The notes below the pieces were generated by a model. The model was given only the letters and a program-made list of their open reading frames with translations, was not told the DNA's origin and made no database searches. From Bradyrhizobium sp. ORS 375 (GTDB lineage: Bacteria; Pseudomonadota; Alphaproteobacteria; Rhizobiales; Xanthobacteraceae), in the NCBI RefSeq assembly GCF_000239775.1, contig NZ_CAFI01000483.1:1-49596 (forward strand): DNA of 49,596 nt, given 5' to 3'. Within the stretch, counting starts at the first letter, position 1. Each line of letters starts with the position of its first letter. Positions 1 to 8,036 of this stretch are shown one piece after another. Made by a program: the position numbers and the translations under genes.

Positions 1-255
1 GATCCCGCGCTTCACAGCGCAAAGACCATGGTGTTACCTTTGAAACATTGTCCGCCGAAGTCTTCTCGTCCGATCCCAGAACCAAAAGCCGAAGCTCTCA
101 ATCCCGAGACCCGCAAGGACTCCGCCGTCCACGTTTCTCTTTCTTCATCTTCACTTGTCAAACAGCCCGCACTTGTTAGTTCGCGAACTCAGTCGCTCCG
201 AACTAATTAGTGCACCTTCTTCGGTCTCTTTCGCCGTCGAAGTCTCCGTTGCCGG
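1..255 (-). other. rRNA operon 5' leader with boxA-like element (16S lies outside the window)
   Basis: Read on the minus strand, this stretch has the organisation of an alphaproteobacterial pre-rRNA leader. A boxA-like GGCTGTTTGACA is at 167-156. It is followed by an element spanning 143-121 that contains GAAAGAGAAACGTGGACGG, which I recall as a conserved block upstream of 16S rRNA in rhizobia. The transcript would run leftwards past position 1, so the 16S gene is outside the window. BoxA elements recruit NusB/NusE-type factors that keep RNA polymerase from terminating early on rRNA operons. Short open frames here on the plus strand (28-210, 155-388) are not supported as genes. The identification rests on remembered sequence, not on a search. 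Confidence 0.68.
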
Positions 256-262
256 GGCGCTT

Positions 263-290
263 CAAATAGCTGATTTTTCGAGACCGTCAA
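263..290 (-). promoter_or_regulatory. Candidate rRNA operon promoter
   Basis: On the minus strand TTGACG (290-285) is followed after 16 bases by TATTTG (268-263), a plausible housekeeping-sigma -35/-10 pair. It lies about 100 bases upstream of the boxA-like element. The upstream flank (about 291-345) is rich in A/T runs, as in UP elements of strong rRNA promoters. The start point would be near 256. The placement relative to the leader supports the call; the -10 is not a consensus match. Confidence 0.5.
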
Positions 291-512
291 GAGCTTTTCT
301 GAAGAAAAACTCAAGAGCCAGTCGGAAGAAGAAACATCAAGGAAAACAACGTTGGTCCCGGAAGTTCGGGGGCCTCAGTCATCAGTGATGTCCGGCTGGC
401 GTGGTGGTGAGATAGTGCGATGCCGCATCCCGTGCAAGAACTTTTTGCGACGGCTGTGAAGAAATGTGGACAGCGTCCTCGCACCCCGCTTTGCGCGCCG
501 TCACATGCCGCA

Positions 513-533
513 TCCGTTCCATTTTGGAACGGA
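513..533 (-). terminator. Hairpin just downstream of the amide operon
   Basis: A perfect 8-bp inverted repeat (TCCGTTCC, loop ATTTT, GGAACGGA) begins 14 bases after the stop codon of the nitrilase gene. There is no clear T-run after it on the minus strand, so it may be a weak terminator or a 3' mRNA-stabilising hairpin. It separates the amide operon from the co-oriented rRNA promoter. I see no gene between 291 and 547. Confidence 0.4.
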
Positions 534-547
534 CCGCGCGCGCAAGC

Positions 548-2287
548 TCAGAAATTGCTCGCCTTCGATTGCACCAGCGCACGATACGAGTGCGGCATGC
601 GCATGCAGACGAGATCTTTTCGCCGCGCGACGTTGGTCGGATAGACGCTGTCGAGATTGCTGGTGTCGATCTCGAGCGTCGCAATCCCCTCACCGCGATC
701 GACAATCGCCTCGCGGCGCGGAAACGCAAACGTATCCGGACCGAACACGCCGCTGAGCCCGCGATCCTCATTCGAGGCGTCGCACACATTCGCGAATGCG
801 AAGTAGGCGTTGTTCTCACCGCCGCGAACACGGAAGTGATGCCAGTGATGCGCATCAGCCCCGGTCGGGATCGGTGACGGCTGCGCGACCTCGGTCCCGG
901 CGTGCGCCGCACTGAAGGTGCCCTTCACCGCCGAGGGACACACGATCAGATCGCAACCGCGCAAGGCGAGCACCCGGCCCGCCTCTGGAAACGCCGCATC
1001 GTGGCCGATCAGGATGCCGATCCGACCCATCGGGGTATCGACGACCGTCCATTCGTCTCCCGCCGTGGCCCAGCTGCGCTCGGCCGTCGTGAGATGCGTC
1101 TTGCGGTAGGTGGTGATTTTACCGTCGGGCGTGACCAGGACGGCTGAATTATAGATGGTGTTCCCGTCTCGTTCTGCAAGGCCGCAGACCAGCGTCAGCC
1201 CCTGCCCCGCGGCGATCTCGGTCAGCGCCCCTGTGATGCGGCCGGGGACCGGCTCGGCGGCTTCGGCCGGATCGGTCAGCCCCGTTGCCGCAAGTTCCGG
1301 GAAGACTACCAGCTCGGCGCCCTCTCCCTTCGCCGCAGCCGTCAGTTCGGCCATACGGGCGAGATTGGCCGCGACGTCGGCGCTCGGCGCGAACTGCGCC
1401 ACGCTGACGCGGGAGCGTTTGCCCACCGGCCACGGTTCGTGGCCGTACAGGCCGAAGAAATCGCGCGGGTTCCAGCTGTAGGTATTGGTGAGCAGCTCAG
1501 GATAGAGCTCCGGCCGGCGCTGCGCGAACACCGGCTCGCCGAGCACCTTGCGTGCCCGAGCCCATGCGAGATCGATCTCGGCGAAGGCAACGCCGTCGCC
1601 CTTGTCGATCACGGCCGGCAGGCTGCCATCAGGCGCGATGACGCAGCTGCCGCCGGAGAACTGCACGGTGCGCTCCAGTCCCCAGCGGTTGCTCTCGATC
1701 ACGTAGCAGGAGTTCTCGAAGGCGCGGCTGATCCAGTACGGCGCCGGCGTCCGCTCGGCGAGCCAGTTCGAGATGTGGCAGATGATGTCGGCGCCGCCGA
1801 GCGCCATCAGCCGCGCCGTCTCGACGAAATGGATGTCCATGCAGATCAGCAGCGCGATGCGGCCGATCGGCGTCTCGAACACCTGGTGCTGCAGGTCGCC
1901 GGCGGACGCCCATTTCGGCTCGGCGATGTAGGGATGCGTCTTGCGGTGCCGGCCGACCACGCCGTCGGGGCCGATCAGCACGGCGCTGTTGGTGTAGATG
2001 TCGTCGTCATCGACCTCGGGCATGCCGATGACGATGTAGCAATTGTGCCGTCTGGCCAGTGCCGCGAAGCGGTGCGTGGTCGAGCCCGGCACCTTCTCGA
2101 CATACGGCGCCACTTCCGCGCGGTCGTACCAGCAATAGCCTGTCGTCCCCATCTCCGGCGTCACGATCAGCTTCGCGCCCGACGACGCCGCCTGCTCGCA
2201 CAGCGCGAGCAGGCCTTCGATATTGCGCTCCTTTTCGCCCAGTGACGGCTCGAACTGGACGGTGGCGGCCTTGTACGTCATCGGCAT
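548..2287 (-). CDS. Tandem nitrilase-superfamily amidase, second domain lacking its cysteine
   Basis: This 579-residue protein holds two carbon-nitrogen hydrolase domains of about 285 residues each. The first has the full Glu-Lys-Cys triad: E45 (TPEMGTTGY), K116 (HRKTHPY) and C149 (LLICMDIHF). The second keeps E331 (FPELAATG) and K396 (YRKTHL), but the cysteine position is Gly (G428 in ILIGHDAAFPE, codon at 1006-1004). Family members hydrolyse nitriles or amides through a thioester on that Cys, so only the N-terminal half should be catalytic. The start at 2287 (MPMTYKAATVQF) was chosen because similarity begins there and it falls 11 bases after the formamidase stop; the frame stays open further upstream. 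It is the last gene of the amide operon and probably acts in the cytoplasm as an aliphatic amidase. The substrate is inferred from context. Confidence 0.85.
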   Translation of the reverse strand: MPMTYKAATVQFEPSLGEKERNIEGLLALCEQAASSGAKLIVTPEMGTTGYCWYDRAEVAPYVEKVPGSTTHRFAALARRHNCYIVIGMPEVDDDDIYTNSAVLIGPDGVVGRHRKTHPYIAEPKWASAGDLQHQVFETPIGRIALLICMDIHFVETARLMALGGADIICHISNWLAERTPAPYWISRAFENSCYVIESNRWGLERTVQFSGGSCVIAPDGSLPAVIDKGDGVAFAEIDLAWARARKVLGEPVFAQRRPELYPELLTNTYSWNPRDFFGLYGHEPWPVGKRSRVSVAQFAPSADVAANLARMAELTAAAKGEGAELVVFPELAATGLTDPAEAAEPVPGRITGALTEIAAGQGLTLVCGLAERDGNTIYNSAVLVTPDGKITTYRKTHLTTAERSWATAGDEWTVVDTPMGRIGILIGHDAAFPEAGRVLALRGCDLIVCPSAVKGTFSAAHAGTEVAQPSPIPTGADAHHWHHFRVRGGENNAYFAFANVCDASNEDRGLSGVFGPDTFAFPRREAIVDRGEGIATLEIDTSNLDSVYPTNVARRKDLVCMRMPHSYRALVQSKASNF

Positions 2288-2298
2288 CGTCGGCGGCC

Positions 2299-3288
2299 TC
2301 AGACCAGGAAGTGCTTCTTGATGGCGGCGCCGAGCGTGTATTTCGGATCGACCATGTTGCCAAGCCGGACGCGGCCGGCCTGCGTCAGCAGCATGTAGGC
2401 GTCGATCTCGTCGAAGCCGTAATCGGCGGCCATCCAGCGGCACAGCTCGCGATAGGCGATACGCGCCGCGTCCTCCATCGGCCGGGCCGAGCCGATGGTC
2501 ATGATGAAATCATTCGTCTCCAGCCTGGGCCAGGCGATGCTCCAGCCCTTGATCAAATCGACCTGCACCGTCGTGACGGTCGGATGCTCGATCGCGACGC
2601 CGCACAATTCGCCGTCGCCTTGCGCGGCGTGACAGTCCCCGAGATAGAGCAGCGCCCCCTTGGTGTTGACCGGAAGATAGATGATCGCGCCGGTGCCGAC
2701 ATCCGGCAGGTCCATGTTGCCGCCGTAGTAGTCGGGCACGAGCGAGGAAATCGCCTCGATCTCCGGCGAGGTGCCGATGGTGCCGATGAACGGCTCATAG
2801 GGCAGCGTGATCTTGTCGTTCCAGACCGTGCCCTTCTCGGCCGTGATCTCGAGCTTCTTCACGCGTTCGGGCAGCGCCGGATTCAACAACGCCGTGTTCC
2901 CCGTTCCGACCAGTCCGCCGAACTCCGGCATGATCACGGTGGTGCCGCGCGGCTGCGGCCCGCGCGGGACGATGCTTTCGATGTACACCGCCAGCGTATC
3001 GCCCTTCTCGGCGCCGTTGACGTAGATCGGACCGTTCTGCGGATTGAGGAACGGGAAGTTCAGGATCTTGGACGGGCTGTCGGTCTCGTGCTTGATTGCG
3101 CCCTCGAAGGCGTCGTGCGTCTCGGCGGAGACCACGGCGCCGGGATCGATCGTCAGCACCGGCTCGACATAGGGACCGTAGACGTAGTGATACTTGCCCT
3201 GGTCCTTCTCGGTGATGGTGTGATGCGCGCCGCGCGCGCCCTTGGCGACGCCCCTGCGGGCCATGATCGATTCCGACTGCCAGGCCAT
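2299..3288 (-). CDS. fmdA: Acetamidase/formamidase family protein
   Basis: The 329-residue product matches the FmdA_AmdA family, with the characteristic GDCHAAQGDGE stretch near the middle. Family enzymes hydrolyse formamide or short aliphatic amides to ammonia and the acid in the cytoplasm. AGGAG ends 7 bases before the ATG at 3288 and fixes the start. It lies 34 bases after the second ATPase gene of an amide/urea-type transporter and 11 bases before a nitrilase-type amidase. The same combination of formamidase and HAAT-type transporter is known from the fmd cluster of Methylophilus methylotrophus. It is somewhat shorter than the roughly 400-residue formamidases, so the exact substrate (formamide, acetamide or another) is not settled by sequence. 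Confidence 0.9.
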   Translation of the reverse strand: MAWQSESIMARRGVAKGARGAHHTITEKDQGKYHYVYGPYVEPVLTIDPGAVVSAETHDAFEGAIKHETDSPSKILNFPFLNPQNGPIYVNGAEKGDTLAVYIESIVPRGPQPRGTTVIMPEFGGLVGTGNTALLNPALPERVKKLEITAEKGTVWNDKITLPYEPFIGTIGTSPEIEAISSLVPDYYGGNMDLPDVGTGAIIYLPVNTKGALLYLGDCHAAQGDGELCGVAIEHPTVTTVQVDLIKGWSIAWPRLETNDFIMTIGSARPMEDAARIAYRELCRWMAADYGFDEIDAYMLLTQAGRVRLGNMVDPKYTLGAAIKKHFLV

Positions 3289-3322
3289 GCTCGTTCTCCT
3301 TGTGCTCGTTGTTCACGTTTCT

Positions 3323-4039
3323 TCAGACTGCGAGGTGGCGCCGCATCTCGGCGGCGTCATCGAGCGCCTCACGCTCCAGGCTCGCGGTGATGCGGCCCTT
3401 GTCCATGACGTAGGCGCGCTGCGCCATGGCGCGGATCATGTCGAGGTTCTGCTCGACCAGGATGATGGTAACGCCGGTCCTGCGGTTGAGCTCGACCATG
3501 TTGCGGGCGATGTCCTGGACGATGTTGGGCTGGATGCCCTCCGAAGGCTCGTCGAGCAGGATCAGGTTGGGATCGGCGATCAGCACGCGGCCGATCGCGA
3601 GCTGCTGCTGCTGGCCGCCGGACATCGTGCCGGCGCGCTGGCTCCAGCGCTCCCTGAGGATCGGAAACGCACCGATGACGCGCTGCCGCCCCTCCTCCGG
3701 AATGCCGCCGCCCTTGATGGCAGCGCCGACCGCGATGTTCTCGCCGACCGTCAGCCGCGGAAACACGTCGCGGCCCTGCGGCACATAGCCCATGCCGAGC
3801 CGGGCCCGCTTGTGCGCCGGAAGGTGCTCGACGGCCTCGCCGCGATAGACGATCGAGCCGCTCATTGCCGGCACCAGCCCGATCAGGCTCTTCATCAGCG
3901 TCGACTTGCCGACGCCATTGCGGCCGATGACGGCGACGATCTCGCCTTCGCGGACCTCGATCTCCAGGCCTTGCAGCACCGGCTTGCCGCCATAGCCAGC
4001 GCGAAGCCCGACGGTGGTGAGGATGACTTCCTTACGCAT
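3323..4039 (-). CDS. urtE-like: Amide/urea ABC transporter ATP-binding protein (UrtE/LivF type)
   Basis: A 238-residue ABC ATPase with Walker A GRNGVGKST, signature MSGGQQQQLAIG and Walker B LILLDEPSEG. The best description is the LivF/UrtE class of HAAT-family importers. The ATG at 4039 (MRKEVILTTVGLRAG) is preferred: it overlaps the end of the upstream ATPase gene by 8 bases, and similarity starts directly after it, whereas the longer frame to 4075 adds an unlikely Arg-rich stretch. Together with the second ATPase and the two permeases it powers uptake of the ligand bound by the periplasmic protein at 6789-8027. The neighbouring amidases and AmiC/AmiR point to short-chain amides or urea as cargo. 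Confidence 0.88.
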   Translation of the reverse strand: MRKEVILTTVGLRAGYGGKPVLQGLEIEVREGEIVAVIGRNGVGKSTLMKSLIGLVPAMSGSIVYRGEAVEHLPAHKRARLGMGYVPQGRDVFPRLTVGENIAVGAAIKGGGIPEEGRQRVIGAFPILRERWSQRAGTMSGGQQQQLAIGRVLIADPNLILLDEPSEGIQPNIVQDIARNMVELNRRTGVTIILVEQNLDMIRAMAQRAYVMDKGRITASLEREALDDAAEMRRHLAV

Positions 4040-4748
4040 GCGCCTGCCCCAGATAGATCGCCGCGACCCGCTCATCGGCCACGATCTCGTCGATCGAGCC
4101 CTGCGCGAACACCTGGCCGAGATGCAGCACGGTGACGCGCTGCGCGACCTGGCGCACGAACGCCATGTCGTGCTCGATCGCGAGCACGGTCATCCCGGCG
4201 GCGTTCAGCCGCCGCACCATCTCGCCGGTCATGTGGGTCTCCTCCGGCGACATGCCGGCGGTCGGCTCGTCGAGCAGCAGGAGCCGCGGCTTCAGCGCGA
4301 TCGCCATGCCGATCTCGAGCCATTGCTTCTGGCCATGGCTGAGATTGCCGGCGAGCTGCGCCTGCTCGGCTTCGAGGTTGAGGAAGGCGAGCAGGCGATC
4401 GATCTCTTTGTCGAGCGCGGCGCCATGCAGCCGGCTCTGCAGCGCGATCTCCAGGTTCTGCCGCACCGACAGGCCCTTGAACACGCCGGGCACCTGGAAC
4501 TTGACCGACAGCCCGCGGCGGATACGGGCAAAGGATTTCAGCGTGGTGATGTCCTCGCCAGCGAAATAGATCTGGCCGCTGCCGGGATGATGCTCGCCGA
4601 GGATCAGCCGGAACAAGGTGCTCTTGCCGGCGCCGTTCGGTCCGATCAGGCAGTGGATCTCACCCTGCTCCAAGACGAGATTGACGGAGTTCGTCACGTG
4701 CAGGCCGCCGAAATGCTTGTTGACGTCGCGCAGTTGCAGAAGCGCCAT
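4032..4748 (-). CDS. urtD-like: Amide/urea ABC transporter ATP-binding protein (UrtD/LivG type)
   Basis: A 238-residue ATPase with Walker A GPNGAGKST, signature LSHGQKQWLEIG and Walker B LLLLDEPTAGMS. The HGQKQWLEIG form of the signature is typical of UrtD-type subunits. The ATG at 4748 shares one base with the stop of the upstream permease gene (TGATG), which implies translational coupling and decides against the much longer open frame reaching 5348. Its 3' end overlaps the next ATPase gene by 8 bases. It works as a partner ATPase in the same HAAT-family importer. Confidence 0.88.
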   Translation of the reverse strand: MALLQLRDVNKHFGGLHVTNSVNLVLEQGEIHCLIGPNGAGKSTLFRLILGEHHPGSGQIYFAGEDITTLKSFARIRRGLSVKFQVPGVFKGLSVRQNLEIALQSRLHGAALDKEIDRLLAFLNLEAEQAQLAGNLSHGQKQWLEIGMAIALKPRLLLLDEPTAGMSPEETHMTGEMVRRLNAAGMTVLAIEHDMAFVRQVAQRVTVLHLGQVFAQGSIDEIVADERVAAIYLGQAHA

Positions 4749-5812
4749 CACGCGGCCTCCTGCTTGCGCCGTGTGACGAGCTTGGTGATCCCCTTGATGA
4801 CCCCGAGCACGAGGCCATTGGGCGCGATCAGCACGGTCAGCACCAGCAGCACACCCATGAACACCAGCGCATATTGGCTGCCGTAGATCGTCAGCGCCTG
4901 GAAGCCGGACAGCACCACAAGCGTGCCGATGACCGTTGCCGTGAGATCGCTGCGGCCGCCGACGGCGACCCAGATCAACGGCAGCGATGCAGCCGTCATG
5001 CCCATGCTGGAGGGCGTGATGTACTGGCCCCACACCGTGTAGAGCACGCCGGAGAGGCCAGCGAGAGCGGCGCCGATGACAAAGGTGATCAGCTGATATT
5101 TGCGGATGTCGTAGCCGAGCATTTCCGCGCGCTCGGGATTTTCCCGGATGGCAACGATCACGTTGCCGAACGACGAATTCATCAGGATGCGCAAGCCGAG
5201 ATAGACCAGCACGAGCATGGCGAGCACGACGTAGTACAGCCCGACATCGGCGAACAGCGGAATCGGCCCGCCGAACCAGGGGATGGTCAGCGGCGGCATC
5301 GCGCTCATGCCGTTGAAGCCGTTCAGCCGTGCCGCACCGATGCGCCATTCGGGGCCGGCCGTCTGCGCCATGAAGCGCTCGAGCATCAGGGTCACCGCGA
5401 GCGTGACGATGCCGAGGAACACGCCGGCGATGCGGCCGAAGAACATGAAATAGCCGAGCAGCGCGGCGACCAGCGCCGCCATGCCGATGGCGAGCAGCAG
5501 CGCGATCCAGGTGAAGCCGTAGGCCGCGCCGAAATTGATGGTGAGGATGCCGTAGCCATAGCCGGCGATGCCGAAGAAGGCGGTCTGGCCAAACGACAGC
5601 GAGCCGCCATAGCCCCAGATCAGGCTGAGGCTGAGCGCGATGAACACCCAGACGAAGAAGTAGACGGTGTTGCCGACGGTGTAGCCGTCGCTGAACAGCG
5701 GATAGGCCAGCGCGCCGGCGAGCACGAGCGCGAACAGCGCCCAGAACGCAGGCCCGCGGCCGAGCGTCTGCGGTCCTTCGAGACGGCGGAACAAGGACAC
5801 CAAACCGGTCAT
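4748..5812 (-). CDS. urtC-like: Amide/urea ABC transporter permease (UrtC/LivM type)
   Basis: A 354-residue polytopic membrane protein of the LivM/UrtC class. It has about nine or ten hydrophobic segments, the loop WGYGGSLSFGQTAFFGIAGY near residues 65-85 and the EAA-like cytoplasmic loop IRENPERAEMLGYDIRKYQL. The C-terminus is basic and probably cytoplasmic. It ends on the TGATG overlap with the downstream ATPase and starts 11 bases after the other permease. It forms half of the membrane channel of the amide/urea importer. Confidence 0.88.
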   Translation of the reverse strand: MTGLVSLFRRLEGPQTLGRGPAFWALFALVLAGALAYPLFSDGYTVGNTVYFFVWVFIALSLSLIWGYGGSLSFGQTAFFGIAGYGYGILTINFGAAYGFTWIALLLAIGMAALVAALLGYFMFFGRIAGVFLGIVTLAVTLMLERFMAQTAGPEWRIGAARLNGFNGMSAMPPLTIPWFGGPIPLFADVGLYYVVLAMLVLVYLGLRILMNSSFGNVIVAIRENPERAEMLGYDIRKYQLITFVIGAALAGLSGVLYTVWGQYITPSSMGMTAASLPLIWVAVGGRSDLTATVIGTLVVLSGFQALTIYGSQYALVFMGVLLVLTVLIAPNGLVLGVIKGITKLVTRRKQEAA

Positions 5813-5823
5813 CGCGGCGCTCC

Positions 5824-6696
5824 TCAGGTCCGCTCGCGCAGCACGAAACCGGAGATGCCCTTCGGCAGCACCCGGACGACGATGATGACGGCGATCAGAA
5901 GGCCGATCTGGCCGAACAGCTGGCCCTGCCAGGACGTCATGCCGGATTTCACGATGGCGAGGATGCCACCGGCCGGCGCGGTGCCGAGGAACACATCGGC
6001 GCCGCCGATGACGACGGTGACGAACGCCTCCATGATGAAGGTCGCGCCCATGGTCGGCACCAGGGTCATGGTCGGCGCATAGAGCCCACCGGCGAGGCCC
6101 GCGAGTCCTGCCCCGCAGGCGAAGGTCAGGCTGTAGATCAGGCGGGTGTCGACGCCGAGCGCAGCCGCCATGTGCGGCACCTGGATGGTGGCGCGGGCGA
6201 GCACGCCGAAACGGGTCCAGTTGAACAGCGCATAGAGCGCGGCCAGCACGGCGAGCGCAGCAACGAACAGCACGATGCGGTAGATCGAATAGGAATAGGC
6301 GCCGACCTGGAAGCTGCCGAACGGCGTGCCGACGCCGGCCATCGTCGATCCGACTAGGATCAGGGTGCCCTGCGTCGCGATCAGGCTGAGGCCCCAGGTC
6401 GCGACGATGGTGTCGAGCGGGCGTTCATAGAGATGGCGGATCACGAGCAGTTCGACGAGCACGCCGACGAAGGCCGAGGCCAAGGTGCCGCAGAGAATGC
6501 CGAGCGGCAGCGGCAGGCCGGCATGCACGGTGGCCGCGGTGACATAGGCGCCGCACATGATGAACTCGCCATGGGCGAGATTGATCACGCCCATCATGCC
6601 GAAGATCACCGCGAGCCCGCAGGCCGAGAGCACCAGGAAGGCGAACGCGTCGCCGAACTGGTAGAGCGCAGAAAATGCCAGGGTTGCGATGTCCAT
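5824..6696 (-). CDS. urtB-like: Amide/urea ABC transporter permease (UrtB/LivH type)
   Basis: A 290-residue inner-membrane permease with the LivH/UrtB motif GVINLAHGEFIMCGAYV near the N-terminus. True urea-transporter UrtB proteins often carry a long extracytoplasmic N-terminal domain and exceed 500 residues. This compact form is closer to LivH and to FmdE of the Methylophilus amide/urea transporter. It is the first permease after the binding-protein gene, separated from it by a strong hairpin that may set their relative expression. It pairs with the LivM-type permease. Confidence 0.87.
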   Translation of the reverse strand: MDIATLAFSALYQFGDAFAFLVLSACGLAVIFGMMGVINLAHGEFIMCGAYVTAATVHAGLPLPLGILCGTLASAFVGVLVELLVIRHLYERPLDTIVATWGLSLIATQGTLILVGSTMAGVGTPFGSFQVGAYSYSIYRIVLFVAALAVLAALYALFNWTRFGVLARATIQVPHMAAALGVDTRLIYSLTFACGAGLAGLAGGLYAPTMTLVPTMGATFIMEAFVTVVIGGADVFLGTAPAGGILAIVKSGMTSWQGQLFGQIGLLIAVIIVVRVLPKGISGFVLRERT

Positions 6697-6743
6697 GTCT
6701 TCGATCGATGTGGGGGTCGGATGCGCGAGGGTGTGAGACAGCG

Positions 6744-6777
6744 GGCCGCTCCGGCGTGAGGGGACGCCGGAGCGGCC
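6744..6777 (-). terminator. Intercistronic hairpin between binding-protein and permease genes
   Basis: A perfect 14-bp stem with a 6-base loop lies between the stop of the binding-protein gene (6789) and the start of the permease (6696). No T-run follows on the minus strand, so it is more likely an mRNA-stabilising or partially terminating element than a full terminator. In many ABC operons such a hairpin raises the amount of binding protein over the membrane subunits, as with REP sequences in malE-malF. Confidence 0.6.
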
Positions 6778-6788
6778 GCGGCCGCCGA

Positions 6789-8027
6789 TCAGGGCTTCGG
6801 CGGCGGGTTCGACGGCGTGTACTGCGCCATCGGATCCTTCTTGGTCAGGTCACAGCCGGCCTCGCCGAGCCAATACGGCTTGATGTCCTCCCAGACCTTC
6901 GGGAAGGAGATCGAGTGGTCGGCGCCGACCTTAGCGAGGTAGATCGTGTGCGACATGTGCTGGCTCTTGGGGTCGATGCAGACCTTGCCTTCCGGCGCCT
7001 CCATGCAGACGTCGCCCATCGCGATCACCTTGCGTATCTCGTCGCGGTTGGTCGACTTCGCCCGCTCCACCATCTGCTTGTAGAGATAGAGCGCAAGATA
7101 GGAGTTCTCGGCCTCCTGGTTGACATAGGGTTCGTTCGGGAACTTGGCCTTGAACTTGGCGAGGAATTCCTTGCTCTTCGGCGTATCGATTTCCTCGATG
7201 TAGTTGGTGGTGACGTACATGTCCTTCAGGCTCGGCGGCTTGAAGCGCTTGTGCTCATAGCCCTGGCCGACGTTGACCGAGGAGGCCATCGGCAAGTTGA
7301 CGTTGGCCGACGCCGCCTGTTCGTAGTACGAGGCCTGCGCGGTGCCGACCAGCAGGGTCACGACGAAGTCGGGCTTGGCCTTCTGGATGTTCTGGATGCT
7401 CTGCGAGAACTGCGACACGCCGAGCGGGATGAACTCCTCGCCGGCCATCTCGCCGCCGTTCTCCTTGACGATCTTGCGCACCCACTCGGCCGAGATCTGG
7501 CCGAAATTGTAGTCGGCGGCGAGCGTGTAGACCTTCTTGCCGTAGGTCTGCATCATGTAGGGGATGAGCGTCGAAAACTGCTGCTCGGGCACCGCGCCGG
7601 TCACGACCATGTGGCCGTCGCAGACGCCGCCTTCATACTGGTTGTTGTAGAAGGCGAAGCCGTTGAACTGGTCGACGATCGGCCGGTAGGCCTCGCGCGA
7701 GGCCGAGGAGAAGCCGGCGAACACGACGTCGACCTTGTCCCGCTGCAGCACGCGACGCATGAACTCCTGATAGCGCGTGTTGTCCGACTGGGTGTCGTAG
7801 GTCACGAGCTCCAGGGGACGGCCCATGATGCCGCCGGCCTTGTTGATCTCCTCGGCCGCCAGCTGAATGGCATGGACTTTGCCGATCGTCGCGGCGGCGA
7901 AGTCGCCGGACTGATCCTCCAGCACGCCGAGCTTGATCGGGTTTTCGGCTGCAAATGCGCCTGACGCAAGGACAAGCGTCCCCGTAAGGGCCGCGGCGCG
8001 CAGCCCTCGCAATCCAGATCTGGTCAT
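6789..8027 (-). CDS. urtA-like: Periplasmic amide/urea-binding protein of the ABC transporter
   Basis: A 412-residue type I periplasmic binding protein (Peripla_BP_5/ANF fold). A signal peptide covers about residues 1-26 with cleavage after AFA, and the mature part starts AENPIKLGVLEDQSG. It is related to UrtA and FmdD and more distantly to AmiC, and captures urea or short-chain amides for the importer. GGAG ends 8 bases before the ATG at 8027 and overlaps the stop codon of the AmiR-like gene. The specific ligand cannot be read from sequence; the formamidase and amidase downstream suggest amides. Confidence 0.87.
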   Translation of the reverse strand: MTRSGLRGLRAAALTGTLVLASGAFAAENPIKLGVLEDQSGDFAAATIGKVHAIQLAAEEINKAGGIMGRPLELVTYDTQSDNTRYQEFMRRVLQRDKVDVVFAGFSSASREAYRPIVDQFNGFAFYNNQYEGGVCDGHMVVTGAVPEQQFSTLIPYMMQTYGKKVYTLAADYNFGQISAEWVRKIVKENGGEMAGEEFIPLGVSQFSQSIQNIQKAKPDFVVTLLVGTAQASYYEQAASANVNLPMASSVNVGQGYEHKRFKPPSLKDMYVTTNYIEEIDTPKSKEFLAKFKAKFPNEPYVNQEAENSYLALYLYKQMVERAKSTNRDEIRKVIAMGDVCMEAPEGKVCIDPKSQHMSHTIYLAKVGADHSISFPKVWEDIKPYWLGEAGCDLTKKDPMAQYTPSNPPPKP

Positions 8028-8036
8028 GTGATGCTC

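Noticed and set aside
28-388. Short plus-strand frames at the left edge
   Set aside because: They overlap the minus-strand rRNA leader and promoter, whose conserved elements explain the sequence better.
4032-5348. Extension of the UrtD-type ATPase to a 438-residue protein
   Set aside because: The extra N-terminal 200 residues are antisense-like shadow of the permease gene frame. The ATG at 4748, overlapping the permease stop, fits the family length.
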